From Clostridium pasteurianum (GTDB lineage Bacteria > Bacillota > Clostridia > Clostridiales > Clostridiaceae), in contig NZ_MCGV01000001.1 of assembly GCF_001705235.1 (NCBI RefSeq), forward strand, positions 372,001 through 436,000: DNA of 64,000 nucleotides, in the 5' to 3' direction. Shown here piece by piece: positions 8,896 to 18,570 of the stretch (the first letter of the stretch is position 1; every line of letters begins with the position of its first letter). The translations under genes and the position numbers were made by a program. The notes under the pieces are model-generated. The model saw only the letters and a program-made list of their open reading frames with translations, was not told the origin of the DNA and did no database searches.

Positions 8896-9900
8896 TTGAA
8901 ATACAAAAAAACAACCATTTCAGACATAGCAAAATCAATGAACGTATCATCAATTACTGTTAGTAGAGCCCTCAGAGGTGAAGATGGTGTAAGTAAAGAA
9001 CTGAGAGATAAAATAATTTACAAAGCTAAAACTTTAGGTTATCATAAGCCAAAAAATAACGTTAATATTTTGATTCTTCACGAAAAGACTAATTTGCAGG
9101 ATAACCCAAACTTCAATCTTACTCTCCAATGCATGGAAACAGAACTTCAAAAAAGAGGTGCTGAATACAGCATAGAATTTATACCAAAGGATAAACAAAA
9201 TAGAAAGGAAATTCCCTGCAAAATTTTAAAGGGAAATGTTTTTGATGGAATACTATTCATTGGAAGATTTAATATAGATTACATGAACTTTTTAAAATCC
9301 AAAGTTGAATGTCAGGTCTTATACGGAAATTATTTACCCTCACTTGAATGTGATACTGTAAGGTTCAATGCTGTAAATCTCGGCTATAAGCAGTGTAAGT
9401 ACTTACTTCTTAACGGTCATAAAAACATAGGCTTTGCAGGCAACTTATCATTTTACACATTAAATGAAAAAATTCTTGGAATGCAGGCTGCTATGGATGA
9501 ATATGGACTTAAAGTAAATAAAAATTTCTTTGTAAACAGCAAATCTAATGACCTAGAAAAAAATTTATTAAAGATGTTAAGCCTAAAAAATAAACCCACT
9601 GCAATTATATGTCAGGGTGATTTGACTGCGATGAAAATAATAAAACTGCTGCATGAAAATAACTTTAAAGTTCCAGACGATGTTTCAATAATAGGAAAAG
9701 GCAATCAGGAAGTATGTGCCATATCCATTCCAGCTCTTACAACCATAGATATCAATATAGAATATTCATGCAAAAGCATTATAGATTTAATTATAAATAG
9801 AATTAATAATCCAAAAAAGCCATATGAAAATATAACTATAAATGGCTTCTTAGTAGAAAGAGATTCCGTTAAAAAGCTCACAAATGGAGGTCTTATATGA
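8896..9900 (+). CDS. LacI-family transcriptional regulator
   Basis: The 334-residue protein starts with a LacI helix-turn-helix (TTISDIAKSMNVSSITVSRA, with hinge helix up to about residue 55). A periplasmic-binding-protein-like sensor domain follows (IGFAGNL, AIICQGDLTAMKIIKLLHEN, PDDVSIIGKGN). The start is TTG at 8896 behind GGAGG. Its stop overlaps the first ABC exporter gene by four bases (ATGA). LacI members usually sense sugars or nucleosides; direct coupling to an exporter operon is unusual. The protein may be a co-transcribed autorepressor of the operon, but I see no clear operator dyad in the short leader. Confidence 0.85.
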   Translation: MKYKKTTISDIAKSMNVSSITVSRALRGEDGVSKELRDKIIYKAKTLGYHKPKNNVNILILHEKTNLQDNPNFNLTLQCMETELQKRGAEYSIEFIPKDKQNRKEIPCKILKGNVFDGILFIGRFNIDYMNFLKSKVECQVLYGNYLPSLECDTVRFNAVNLGYKQCKYLLLNGHKNIGFAGNLSFYTLNEKILGMQAAMDEYGLKVNKNFFVNSKSNDLEKNLLKMLSLKNKPTAIICQGDLTAMKIIKLLHENNFKVPDDVSIIGKGNQEVCAISIPALTTIDINIEYSCKSIIDLIINRINNPKKPYENITINGFLVERDSVKKLTNGGLI

Positions 9901-11639
9901 GAGAAAATATAATAGTTAATTTCTTTAAACATAACAAACTCAGATATACCATAGGCTTAATTTTTATGATTGCTTCATCTTACATACAAACTTTATTTCC
10001 AAAAGTTCTTGGTGATACTATAGATATTTTAAAAAACAGTCACTTTAAAAGTGCTCTCGTAAAATCCAATATTCTTTACATGGTTATAATAGCCTTTTCA
10101 ACCTTTGTATGCACTTTTGTATGGAGAAACATGGTTATGGGTGGTGGAAGAAAACTTGAAAACACCATAAGAGAAAAGCTTTTTGACCACTTTCAAACAT
10201 TATCACCGGAGTTTTATAATAATGAAAAAACCGGCAATCTTATAGCTTATGCAATAAATGATATTTCTGCTGTAAGAATGACCTTTGGTCCGGCTGCCGC
10301 TATGTCAATAAATGGTCTTGTAATATGTATTTCTTCAATTTATTCTATGATAACCGGTATAAGCTTTAAGCTGACCATAATGTGCCTTGTACCTATACCT
10401 TTTATAATAATTGTAATGTTTAAAATAGGTCAAATAGTTCAGCATAGATTTAGGAAGGTTCAAGAAAATTTTGCAGAAATATCAGATAGAGTACAGGAAA
10501 ATATAAATGGAATAAGAGTTATAAAAGCATACGTTCAAGAAGAATCAGAAGTTGAAAATTTCAAAAAGCTTAACGATAAAATGATGGATTCAAATTTAAA
10601 ACTAGTTAAGATATCTTCTGCCCTCTCACCAATAATTGAACTTTGCTTCAGTGTAAGCTTTGTTTTCAATTTAATTATAGGTGGAAACATGGTTTTAAAA
10701 GGTCAGGCTTCCCTTGGAGATTTTGTTGCTTTTAATACATACATAGCCATGATTATGACTCCTGTAATATCTATTGGACGTGTAATTGTTGTTCTTCAAA
10801 GAGGAATGGCCTCTCTGAAAAGATTAAACAAAATATTTAAAGTAAAACCTGCGGTAACTGATGGGAAGGCCATGCTTGAGAAAAACATCGAAGGAAATAT
10901 TGAATTAAAAAATCTGTCATTTTCTTATCCTGGCTCCGATAAAAATGCTTTAAATAATATAAACTTAACTATAAAAAAAGGCTCAACCATCGGAATAATT
11001 GGCAAAACAGGTTCTGGGAAAACCACTTTAACAAATTTGCTTTTAAAACTTTACAATGTAGATGATGGGACAATACTTTTTGATGGAAATGATATAAATG
11101 ATTACAAGCTCAGTTCCATAAGAGACAACATTGGCTATGTTCCTCAAGACAATTTTTTATTTTCTGCAAGTATAAAAGAAAATATAGGCTTTTTTAAAGA
11201 CATATACAGCGATGATGAAATTGAAGCTTCAGCTAAAGCAGCATGCATATACGAAAGTATATTGGATTTTCCAAATGGCTTCAATACAGTTCTTGGAGAA
11301 AGAGGAGTAAATATTTCTGGAGGTCAAAAGCAGAGAATATCTATTGCAAGAGCCATAATAAAAAATCCATCTCTTTTAATATTAGATGATTCTCTATCTG
11401 CTGTAGATGCTGTAACCGAAACAAATATACTAAACAATCTAAAGGATGTAAGAAAAAATAAAACAGCAATTATAATAGCTCACAGACTTTCCGCTGTTAA
11501 GGATGCAGATGAAATAATAGTTTTAGACAAAGGACGTATAGCCGAAAAAGGTACCCATGATGAACTTCTAAAAAAAGGAGGTATATACTATGAAATCTAC
11601 AGAGAACAGTTCAAAGATGAAAACTCAGAAGCCTGCTAA
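9897..11639 (+). CDS. ABC exporter half-transporter, degenerate-site subunit (BmrC/YheI-like)
   Basis: The 580-residue half-transporter has six membrane helices (about 15-310) fused to a nucleotide-binding domain: Walker A GKTGSGKTT (about 366), signature NISGGQKQR (about 474), Walker B LLILDDSLSAVDA (about 494). The catalytic glutamate after Walker B is replaced by aspartate (DD instead of DE). In heterodimeric exporters such as BmrCD this is the subunit whose Walker site is inactive, pairing with a partner that has a degenerate signature; the next gene fits exactly. It probably exports drugs, lipids or peptides across the cytoplasmic membrane. It overlaps the lacI-type gene by 4 bases and the partner gene by 50. 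Confidence 0.88.
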   Translation: MRENIIVNFFKHNKLRYTIGLIFMIASSYIQTLFPKVLGDTIDILKNSHFKSALVKSNILYMVIIAFSTFVCTFVWRNMVMGGGRKLENTIREKLFDHFQTLSPEFYNNEKTGNLIAYAINDISAVRMTFGPAAAMSINGLVICISSIYSMITGISFKLTIMCLVPIPFIIIVMFKIGQIVQHRFRKVQENFAEISDRVQENINGIRVIKAYVQEESEVENFKKLNDKMMDSNLKLVKISSALSPIIELCFSVSFVFNLIIGGNMVLKGQASLGDFVAFNTYIAMIMTPVISIGRVIVVLQRGMASLKRLNKIFKVKPAVTDGKAMLEKNIEGNIELKNLSFSYPGSDKNALNNINLTIKKGSTIGIIGKTGSGKTTLTNLLLKLYNVDDGTILFDGNDINDYKLSSIRDNIGYVPQDNFLFSASIKENIGFFKDIYSDDEIEASAKAACIYESILDFPNGFNTVLGERGVNISGGQKQRISIARAIIKNPSLLILDDSLSAVDAVTETNILNNLKDVRKNKTAIIIAHRLSAVKDADEIIVLDKGRIAEKGTHDELLKKGGIYYEIYREQFKDENSEAC

Positions 11640-13374
11640 ATCAAAAAGTTTAAAAAGACTTCTAAAACTTACACTACCTCACATGAAAAAAATTATACTT
11701 GCTGCTATCTGCGTACTTTTAGTAAATACTGCCGAACTAATTAAGCCCTACATATTAAAAATCGTAATAGATGATTTTCTTGTGGCTAAGAAACCTCAAA
11801 CTGGACTATACTCTATAACTTCAATGGGAATTTTATATTTTTTAATAGTGGCTTTCGGTGGATTTTTTGCCATAAGTGAAGCAAACCTAATAAACAAAGC
11901 TGGACAGATGATTATGAAAACTTTAAGGGGAAGTGTCTTTCAAACTATCCAGCTTCTCCCCCTATCTTATATTGATAAAACTTCTTCTGGGCGGCTTATA
12001 ACAAGAGCGACAAATGATGTAGAGGCTTTGAGTGAACTGTATACAGATGTAATAATAAGTCTATTTCAAGATGTATTTCTCCTAATAGGAATTGTATACG
12101 CAATGCTTTCAATGAATGTAAAATTATCACTAGTATCCTTTTCAGTAATACCCGTTATGCTCTTTATAATTTTCGCTTTAAGAACCAAAGTAAAGAAAAA
12201 TTTTAAAATCATGAAAAAATTAATTGGGAAGATAAATGGGTTTATGGCTGAAAATATATCTGGAATGCGACTTGTTCAAATTTTTAGAGGTGAAAAAGAA
12301 AAAAAGAAAGAATTCTTAGGGCTTAATAAAGAATATTATGATGCAACTTTATTTCAAGCTTTTCTTAACAGCTTTTTAAAACCCGCTTCGAATGTATTTC
12401 AAAATCTTTCAATTGCCATTATAATCTGGTATGGAATGGGCAAAATTGCAAATGGAGCACTTCAAATTGGAGTTTTATATGCTTTTACAACTTATATAAG
12501 ACAGTTCTTCGACCCTGTATCAGATCTTGCAGATAGCTACACCTCAATACAATCAGCCATGGTATCCGCTGACAGGATTTTTGAACTCTTAGACCAAAAG
12601 CCTATTCTTGAAAAACTTCACTATGGAATTCCAATGAAACACATGGAGGGAAAAGTGGAATTTAAAAATGTATGGTTTTCATACAACAATAAAGATTGGA
12701 TACTTAAAGATTTAAGCTTTACTATAAATAAGGGTGAAACTGCTGCCTTTGTCGGTGAAACCGGAGCTGGTAAAACAACTATAATAAGTCTCATCAGCGG
12801 TTTTTATAAGATTCAAAAGGGCGAAATATTAATTGATGGAATAAATATTAATACTGTAAAACCTGCGGATTTAAGAAGAAATGTTGCTGTAGTACTTCAG
12901 GATGTCTTCTTATTCTCTGGAGACATTGAAAAAAACATCACTTTAAACGATGAAATAAATGATGATTTAATTGAAAAAGCTGTAAAAAACTCATATACAT
13001 CTAAATTTATAGAAACAATGCCTAATAAAATTCATGAACCTGTTATGGAAAGAGGAAGTACTTTTTCTGCAGGTCAAAGACAACTTCTATCTTTTGCAAG
13101 AGCTATAGCTCATAATCCTTCTATATTTGTTTTAGACGAAGCTACTGCAAACATAGATACGCATACAGAAAAGCTAATTCAAAAAGCTATAGAAAATATT
13201 ACAAAAGAGAAAACAACTTTAGTAATAGCCCACAGGCTTTCAACCATAAGAAACGCGGACAAAATAATAGTTTTAAAGCACGGAAAAATTTTAGAAATAG
13301 GAAATCACAATACGCTTATGAAAGAAGAAGGATACTACAAAAAATTAGTTTGTGAAAGCACTAAAGCTAGTTAA
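11590..13374 (+). CDS. ABC exporter half-transporter, partner subunit (BmrD/YheH-like)
   Basis: The 594-residue half-transporter has six membrane helices, Walker A GETGAGKTT (about 393), a degenerate signature TFSAGQRQL in place of SGGQ (about 493), and canonical Walker B IFVLDEATANID (about 515) with the catalytic Glu. Paired with the preceding protein this gives one consensus and one degenerate ATP site, the asymmetric BmrCD/LmrCD arrangement. AAAAAAGGAGG before the ATG at 11590 supports this start, which lies 50 bases inside the upstream gene in another frame; translational coupling is likely. The substrate cannot be told from sequence. Confidence 0.88.
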   Translation: MKSTENSSKMKTQKPAKSKSLKRLLKLTLPHMKKIILAAICVLLVNTAELIKPYILKIVIDDFLVAKKPQTGLYSITSMGILYFLIVAFGGFFAISEANLINKAGQMIMKTLRGSVFQTIQLLPLSYIDKTSSGRLITRATNDVEALSELYTDVIISLFQDVFLLIGIVYAMLSMNVKLSLVSFSVIPVMLFIIFALRTKVKKNFKIMKKLIGKINGFMAENISGMRLVQIFRGEKEKKKEFLGLNKEYYDATLFQAFLNSFLKPASNVFQNLSIAIIIWYGMGKIANGALQIGVLYAFTTYIRQFFDPVSDLADSYTSIQSAMVSADRIFELLDQKPILEKLHYGIPMKHMEGKVEFKNVWFSYNNKDWILKDLSFTINKGETAAFVGETGAGKTTIISLISGFYKIQKGEILIDGININTVKPADLRRNVAVVLQDVFLFSGDIEKNITLNDEINDDLIEKAVKNSYTSKFIETMPNKIHEPVMERGSTFSAGQRQLLSFARAIAHNPSIFVLDEATANIDTHTEKLIQKAIENITKEKTTLVIAHRLSTIRNADKIIVLKHGKILEIGNHNTLMKEEGYYKKLVCESTKAS

Positions 13375-13395
13375 TAAAACCAACCCTAAAATTTT

Positions 13396-13438
13396 ATGAG
13401 GCTTTTGCTTTTAATGCAGCAGCCTCATATATTAAATA
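13396..13438. terminator. Hairpin between convergent genes, possible bidirectional terminator
   Basis: ATGAGGCT (13396-13403) pairs with AGCCTCAT (13431-13438) across a 27-base loop. The flanks are AT-rich but lack a clean T run. It lies between the convergent ABC and methyltransferase genes. Confidence 0.5.
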
Positions 13439-13465
13439 TTTAGGCTTAATTCTACACCTTTTTAA

Positions 13466-14080
13466 TCATAAACTCTTCCTTAATATATAATCTACATATC
13501 CCTGCTTTATTTTTTGTCCTTCATATATTTTTTCTAAAATTCTATTTTCTTTAAATAATATTTTCATATCTTTAAAATATTCTTCTGCTTCATTAATATC
13601 ATAGTAGGAATGAAGAATTTTTTCACCATCTTCGATTCTGAAGAATTCACTATCCCCTGCCCTTTCACCCTTTCCATAATCCTCATCATTTACAGAAAGA
13701 AAATTTACAAGGCAAAGACCACCTGGTTTTAATACTCTTTTTATTTCACTTACAGCTTTTTTAATATCAGCTTTTTTCATATGAAAAATACTATTATAAG
13801 AATAAACATAATCAAAAGAATCATTTTCAAAAGGAAGTTTTCTCATATCACCTTTAGAGATATTAAGGTTAACTTTATGCTCTTTTGAAAAAACTTCAGC
13901 CCTTTCTATTTGCTTATCACTTATTTCAATGCCAGAAGTCTTGTATCCATTTTCTAAAAAAACTGAAAGCGGCGGCATTTTTCCTCCAGCTCCACAATCT
14001 AATACGGTTTTCTCTAAGCCTTCTTCATTACACATGTTTAAAAATCTATACAACTGAGGTTGTCTAAATATAAATTTCAT
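13466..14080 (-). CDS. Class I SAM-dependent methyltransferase
   Basis: The 204-residue protein has a Rossmann methyltransferase core: motif I VLDCGAGGKMPP (about 27-38), acidic motif II (GIEISDKQ), the FDYVYSYNSIFHM strand (about 89), and IKRVLKPGGLCLVNFLS (about 122). This is the Methyltransf_11/25 type that modifies small molecules. Nothing in the sequence shows the substrate. It is transcribed alone, convergent with the ABC exporter operon, with the dispersed repeat copy A upstream. Confidence 0.8.
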   Translation of the reverse strand: MKFIFRQPQLYRFLNMCNEEGLEKTVLDCGAGGKMPPLSVFLENGYKTSGIEISDKQIERAEVFSKEHKVNLNISKGDMRKLPFENDSFDYVYSYNSIFHMKKADIKKAVSEIKRVLKPGGLCLVNFLSVNDEDYGKGERAGDSEFFRIEDGEKILHSYYDINEAEEYFKDMKILFKENRILEKIYEGQKIKQGYVDYILRKSL

Positions 14081-14267
14081 AAAACCACTTCTTCCTATTA
14101 TTACTTTTTACTTAAAACTCATATAATTATACCTTAAGTTATACAAATTTCCAAACACAAGTCATATATTTTACATTTTTCTCCTAATTGTTTAACTAAA
14201 GATATTTAATTATTAATAGTAATATTATATAGTATAAAAATTTAATTGGTTGCAAAAATTCATGACT

Positions 14268-14619
14268 AAAATTTCGTAGCAACGGAGGGATTTTTTCATT
14301 ACATTACCGTGTAAGTAAAGTAACAATGCTGAAGGAGTGATTTAAAAAAATCCCAATAAATCTTGGTTCAAAAATCATAAAACACTTAAATATTTCAATT
14401 GTCTGAATATTATCATACACGAGGTTTGGGCTTTAGCCCATTATCCTTCTTAATCACATAAAAGCACTCTTATCATATGCAAGTTATTGAAAGTTGTTAG
14501 CCGTAAACATTAAGATAGTCTGTATTTTATAAAGAAGGATAATGGGTCCTTGACCCAAACCCCACGTATGATAAGATTTATAGAATTTTTTTAACACGAC
14601 GAAGCATTGTCACTTTGCA
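14268..14619. repeat. Dispersed palindromic repeat, copy A (long form)
   Basis: This gap element has three layers. An outer module of the ATTTCGTAGCAACGGAGGGA type lies at 14268-14296. About 50-base imperfect terminal inverted repeats begin GTAAAGTAACAATGCTGAAG (14315) and end GAAGCATTGTCACTTTGC (14618). An inner inverted pair, TTATCATACACGAGGTTTGG (14410) against CCAAACCCCACGTATGATAA, carries GGATAATGGG/CCCATTATCC arms. Between the inner arms is a stretch shared with copy C (near 14494-14545). It has no coding capacity. It lies directly after the MFS exporter gene. See copies at 17276, 27891, 35384 and 40844. Confidence 0.8.
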
Positions 14620-14624
14620 TTTTT

Positions 14625-16295
14625 TTATAAATTCACAGCCTCTGTTCCACTAACAGTCTCAGCATGTTCCTTCTTTTTATTAAAAGGTACAGCTAGCAAG
14701 CCAATCATTGCTATAATTCCCGTTATTAGAAAACATTTATTATAAACTTTATAGCTCTCCTCTTCCTTTATTTTTGATGCATCATCAACTATTCTGTCTA
14801 CTTCTTTTTCCTGAGTCTTAAAATTTTCAATTACAGTTTCTTTCATCTTATAAGGCACAGTTTTTAATATCGCGTCTTCCCTCTTAATAAATATATTGTG
14901 GACAGCTGATTTTGAAAAACCGCTGGAATCTTTGCTGCCGGAAGTTTTTATTTTATCATTAAAAGAAGTTTTTACCTGTACTTCAAGAACTGTACTTCTG
15001 TTTATTTCTGCCGATATCCTACTCTTTGTATTTTGAACCGCAGTTGTGGTAAAATTACTGCTAAGCGTTGACACTAAAGCTATTGCAATGCAGGCACATA
15101 ACTGTCTTAAACTATTTTGTATCCCTGATGCCATGGCATTCTTATCCTTTGATATTTCTTCATAAGCAGTTTGATAAAGTGATGTTGTAATTCTAACGCC
15201 AATACCAAGTAATATAAATGAAGTAATAATTATTGTCATGTGGTTTTCCCTGTCCATAAAAGCAAACATAAGGTTTCCCACTGCTACTATAACTATGGAC
15301 ACAAAGGATACCACCCTATCTGAAATATTCTTAGCTATAAGAGGAAGAAGAGGTGCAGATATAAGTGCTGCCACACTTGGAATTCCCATCATCAGCCCTG
15401 CCTTTAGAACTGAATATCCAAGGGTATTTTCAAAATAGAAATTGAGTAAATAAGATACAGGCATGTAGGCAAAGAAAAATACTGCTATTAAAATTATTGA
15501 AGCTGTAAAGCTTTTAACTTTAAATATACTAAATTCAATCATTGGATTTTTTATTTTAATTTCATATATTACAAAAGCAATTATGGCTGCCACTGAAACT
15601 GTAAACATGAGAATTATTTTAGTACTGCTCCAGCCATAGTCATTTCCTTTTACAAGTGCAAAAGTTAAAGCACCTAGTCCCACTGCTAAAAGAATACAGC
15701 CTAAAAAATCTATTTTCTTTTCTATAGTTTCATCATAACATTCTTTTATATACAGTGCTCCAAGTATAAATGCAATAATAACAAAAGGTGTATTTACATA
15801 AAATATAGCTTTATAATTAAAGTATTCATTTAAAATACCACCAATAACAGGACCTGAAGCTGCAGAAATTGATATTGTCATGCCGACAATAACCGCCAAT
15901 TTGCCCATAGCCTTTTTCCCAAAAATCTCAATTCCTAGTGGTATAGAAAGTGGTGTTAATATAGCAGCACCTACTCCTTGAATTATTCTAAATATTATTA
16001 ACATATTTAAAGAATCCGCAAGCCCACAAAGTACTGATGCTGCTCCAAATAAAATAAGGCCTATTAAAAATAACTTTTTTCTCCCATATATATCTGCTAT
16101 TTTAGAAAAATTAATAAGAAGCGAAGAAAAAGCAATTAAGTAAGCAGTACTGATCCAGGATATACCTGTTGTATTTGTATTAAAATAAACTGCCATGCTT
16201 GGGAGCGAAACATTTACTATAGTACTATCTAACACAGTTAAAAAACATGCTATAGCTATTGATATGAAAGCTAAAATCTTCTGTGATTTTTTCAT
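14625..16295 (-). CDS. DHA2-family (14-helix) MFS drug exporter
   Basis: The 556-residue polytopic protein matches EmrB/QacA-type proton-driven exporters: LDSTIVNVSLPSM in helix 1, motif A DIYGRKKLFLIG after helix 2, and the helix 5 motif C region (GMTISISAASGPVIGG). An unusually long hydrophilic segment of about 115 residues (roughly 405-520) between the last two helices is predicted to be extracytoplasmic and helical. It is transcribed divergently from a TetR-type gene, with a 20-bp palindrome between them, so it is probably repressed by that regulator and induced by its drug substrate. Its stop lies six bases from the end of repeat copy A. Confidence 0.88.
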   Translation of the reverse strand: MKKSQKILAFISIAIACFLTVLDSTIVNVSLPSMAVYFNTNTTGISWISTAYLIAFSSLLINFSKIADIYGRKKLFLIGLILFGAASVLCGLADSLNMLIIFRIIQGVGAAILTPLSIPLGIEIFGKKAMGKLAVIVGMTISISAASGPVIGGILNEYFNYKAIFYVNTPFVIIAFILGALYIKECYDETIEKKIDFLGCILLAVGLGALTFALVKGNDYGWSSTKIILMFTVSVAAIIAFVIYEIKIKNPMIEFSIFKVKSFTASIILIAVFFFAYMPVSYLLNFYFENTLGYSVLKAGLMMGIPSVAALISAPLLPLIAKNISDRVVSFVSIVIVAVGNLMFAFMDRENHMTIIITSFILLGIGVRITTSLYQTAYEEISKDKNAMASGIQNSLRQLCACIAIALVSTLSSNFTTTAVQNTKSRISAEINRSTVLEVQVKTSFNDKIKTSGSKDSSGFSKSAVHNIFIKREDAILKTVPYKMKETVIENFKTQEKEVDRIVDDASKIKEEESYKVYNKCFLITGIIAMIGLLAVPFNKKKEHAETVSGTEAVNL

Positions 16296-16345
16296 GATTA
16301 AATCAATTCCTTTCTTATATGTGTTATAATTATTTTTAAAAAAGT

Positions 16346-16365
16346 TGAAGTTGAATTCAACTTCA
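16346..16365. promoter_or_regulatory. 20-bp perfect palindrome, probable TetR operator
   Basis: TGAAGTTGAATTCAACTTCA lies in the 175-bp gap between the divergent MFS and TetR genes, about 50 bases from the MFS start. Size and position are typical of a TetR-family operator controlling both genes. Confidence 0.78.
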
Positions 16366-16470
16366 GTTTATATACTATCATTACGCTTTAACTAAGTCAA
16401 TATGCTTGATTTAAATTTATCTAGGTTATACAATAAAAATAAGTTTCTATTTTTATGAAAGGAATAAAAC

Positions 16471-17109
16471 ATGATGGATAAGAAAATAAAAAAGCCAACT
16501 CAAAAAAGATCTCTTGAAAAATATGAAAAAATCATTGAAGCCGCTTTTAAGCTTTTTAATGAAAAGGGATATTTTAATACCACTACTACGGATATTGCTA
16601 AAGAAGCCAACATTGCTACTGGCTCTGTATATACATATTTCAAAGATAAAAAAGATATTTATATTGAAGTTTCAAATAGAATAAGTAAAAATATATTTGA
16701 ACCTACTAAAAGTTTTTGGGAAGAAAATAAAAAGTTAGACTTTAAAGATATTAAAAATGTGAAAAAGATTTTCAATATTTTTATCAAGGACATGATGAAT
16801 CATCACAACTTCTCAAAGCTTTTTCATGATGACATGACAGCTCTAAAACTTCTAGATAAAGACATTGCCTTGTTAGATAAAGAAAATTCTAAAGAACGTA
16901 TAGATAGGACAAAAAATATACTTAACACACTATCTATCCCTTTTAAGAACAAGGAAACTTTTGATATATTTATTCACTATTGTAATGTTTTAATAGATGA
17001 TGTTTGCCATCAAATTCTCTATGATAATTCTATTAAAAATACAGATTTGTATATAGAACAGGCTGTAGAAATGCTGTGTACTTTGTTAAAAAATACGGCA
17101 GATATTTAA
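16471..17109 (+). CDS. TetR-family regulator of the divergent MFS exporter
   Basis: In this 212-residue protein the N-terminal TetR helix-turn-helix is clear (KIIEAAFKLFNEKGYFNTTT, then DIAKEANIATGSVYTYFKDK, residues about 16-60). The C-terminal ligand and dimer domain is variable, as usual. The start is ATG at 16471 behind AAAGGAATAA. By arrangement it should bind the palindrome at 16346-16365 and repress the exporter until ligand binds. Confidence 0.88.
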   Translation: MMDKKIKKPTQKRSLEKYEKIIEAAFKLFNEKGYFNTTTTDIAKEANIATGSVYTYFKDKKDIYIEVSNRISKNIFEPTKSFWEENKKLDFKDIKNVKKIFNIFIKDMMNHHNFSKLFHDDMTALKLLDKDIALLDKENSKERIDRTKNILNTLSIPFKNKETFDIFIHYCNVLIDDVCHQILYDNSIKNTDLYIEQAVEMLCTLLKNTADI

Positions 17110-17275
17110 ATGAGGATGTCTCACTAAATAAAAATATTGCCAAGAAAGTTTGGGGTTTTTCGTCATCTAATGAGACGAAAAAAGTTATAATCTGCAAAGC
17201 CGAAGTACGTGGTATTAACTTTGCTTCGCTCGTTACTAGATAAGGGGGTTGCCTGTGGCAAAAATTATTGATGAA

Positions 17276-17425
17276 GTAACATTTTAAAAAAACTCTAATA
17301 AATCTTGGTTGAAAAATCATAAAATACTTAGAGTTTTCAATTCGTCTGAACGCTAGTGAGTTATTGAAAACTCTTAGGATTTTATGATTTTCAACCTTAG
17401 ATTTATAGAATTTTTTTAATGTTAC
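17276..17425. repeat. Dispersed palindromic repeat, copy B (150-bp long palindrome)
   Basis: From GTAACATTTTAAAAAAACTC to its imperfect mirror ending TTTTTTTAATGTTAC the whole 150 bases fold into one long hairpin with a small asymmetric loop containing GAACGCTAGTGAGTTATTG. The same loop occurs in opposite orientation in copy D. It lies between the convergent tetR and tag genes. The preceding 17110-17275 holds no gene; it includes a short inverted pair (GTCTCACTAAATA near 17118, CTAATGAGAC near 17166). Confidence 0.82.
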
Positions 17426-17447
17426 AAATCAATGTTAGTTCGCAACT

Positions 17448-18008
17448 TTACTTATTAAAAGAATGATACTGACATGATATTATGTGATCATCAATCATCC
17501 CAATTGCCTGCATGAATGAGTAAATTATAAGAGGTCCAACAAATTTAAAGTTTCTTTTTTTCAAATCCTTACTAATTTTCTGTGACAGTTCATTTTCTGC
17601 TGGGACTTCAGATTCACTTTTCCAGCTATTTATAGTAGGTTTAAAATCTACATACTTCCACAAATAATTAGAGAAACTTCCAAACTCGTCTTGTATTTTT
17701 AATACTTCTACTGCATTATTTCTTACAGATTTAAGCTTTAATCTGTTTTTAATTACATTGTATTTCTGCCTTATCTCCTCAAGTTCCTCATCGCTTAACT
17801 TTGAGCAATACAAAATATCAAAATTATTAAAAGCCTTTTTATACTCCTCGCGTTTCGAAAGCACAGTATTCCAGGATAATCCTGCCTGCGCTCCTTCAAG
17901 AGAAAGCATCTCAAATATATATGTATCATCATAACTTGGTACGCACCATTCCCTATCATGATATCTTTGCATTATTTCATTTCTACCAGGCCATATACAA
18001 TTATCCAT
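17448..18008 (-). CDS. tag: DNA-3-methyladenine glycosylase I
   Basis: The 186-residue protein excises 3-methyladenine from alkylated DNA, starting base-excision repair. Family hallmarks are CIWPGRNEIMQRYHDREWCVP at the N-terminus, LEGAQAGLSWNTVLSKREEYKKAF (about 38-60), and a C-terminal HIISCQYH. Cys4, His17 and the C-terminal His/Cys match the zinc-binding set of Tag. Length is normal. It is a single-gene unit, convergent with tetR across repeat copy B. Confidence 0.93.
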   Translation of the reverse strand: MDNCIWPGRNEIMQRYHDREWCVPSYDDTYIFEMLSLEGAQAGLSWNTVLSKREEYKKAFNNFDILYCSKLSDEELEEIRQKYNVIKNRLKLKSVRNNAVEVLKIQDEFGSFSNYLWKYVDFKPTINSWKSESEVPAENELSQKISKDLKKRNFKFVGPLIIYSFMQAIGMIDDHIISCQYHSFNK

Positions 18009-18153
18009 ATAATCACTCCAAACAATTTTAAGTACGATTATTATAGCATTTTACTTTGACAACTGTATGTCATATTTAAATAAACAATTTCAAAATTGCA
18101 AAATAAATATAATATCAAACTATTGCAGTTTTTGATCTGCTATTTTACTATTT

Positions 18154-18570
18154 TTATATTCCAATAAACCAAGCTAAAAATATTGAAATCACAGCATTTC
18201 TTAAAAATAAAGGAATACTTTGGTTTATACCTTTTACTGCTTCATTAGCATTACTAAATGATTTACTTTTTGTTAAATTCAGTATAAGCATAAGCACCCC
18301 TGCAATTATAAATAGTGCAAGCCAACCTACAGCATTAATATACAGTACACTTTTCCCTAAATTAGTTATTTTATTTACTGTGACAAGCCATATAAACACA
18401 ACTATTCCAATGGAAAAATTATAAAACTTTTTTATTTGCTTTATGTATTCATCTGTCAGTTTACCTTCAAATTTTACCGACTTATATAAAATTACTATAC
18501 TTAATATAATGCTAATGCAGGACAAAATATTTGCTATTATGCATAATATATTCCTCAAAGTTAATCCCAT
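18154..18570 (-). CDS. Unknown four-helix membrane protein, last gene of kinase-helicase operon
   Basis: The 138-residue protein has four predicted membrane helices (about 6-30, 48-68, 75-100, 115-137) and no recognisable domain. It overlaps the zinc-ribbon gene upstream by 10 bases and closes the seven-gene minus-strand operon that starts at 25384. Membrane proteins at the end of such operons often act as anchors or effectors; no effector motif is visible here. No clear terminator is seen downstream in 18009-18153. Confidence 0.65.
   Translation of the reverse strand: MGLTLRNILCIIANILSCISIILSIVILYKSVKFEGKLTDEYIKQIKKFYNFSIGIVVFIWLVTVNKITNLGKSVLYINAVGWLALFIIAGVLMLILNLTKSKSFSNANEAVKGINQSIPLFLRNAVISIFLAWFIGI

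Noticed and set aside
17033-17320. Open frame of 95 residues on the minus strand
   Set aside because: It lies opposite the tetR end and in the repeat arm, has no ribosome site and resembles no protein.
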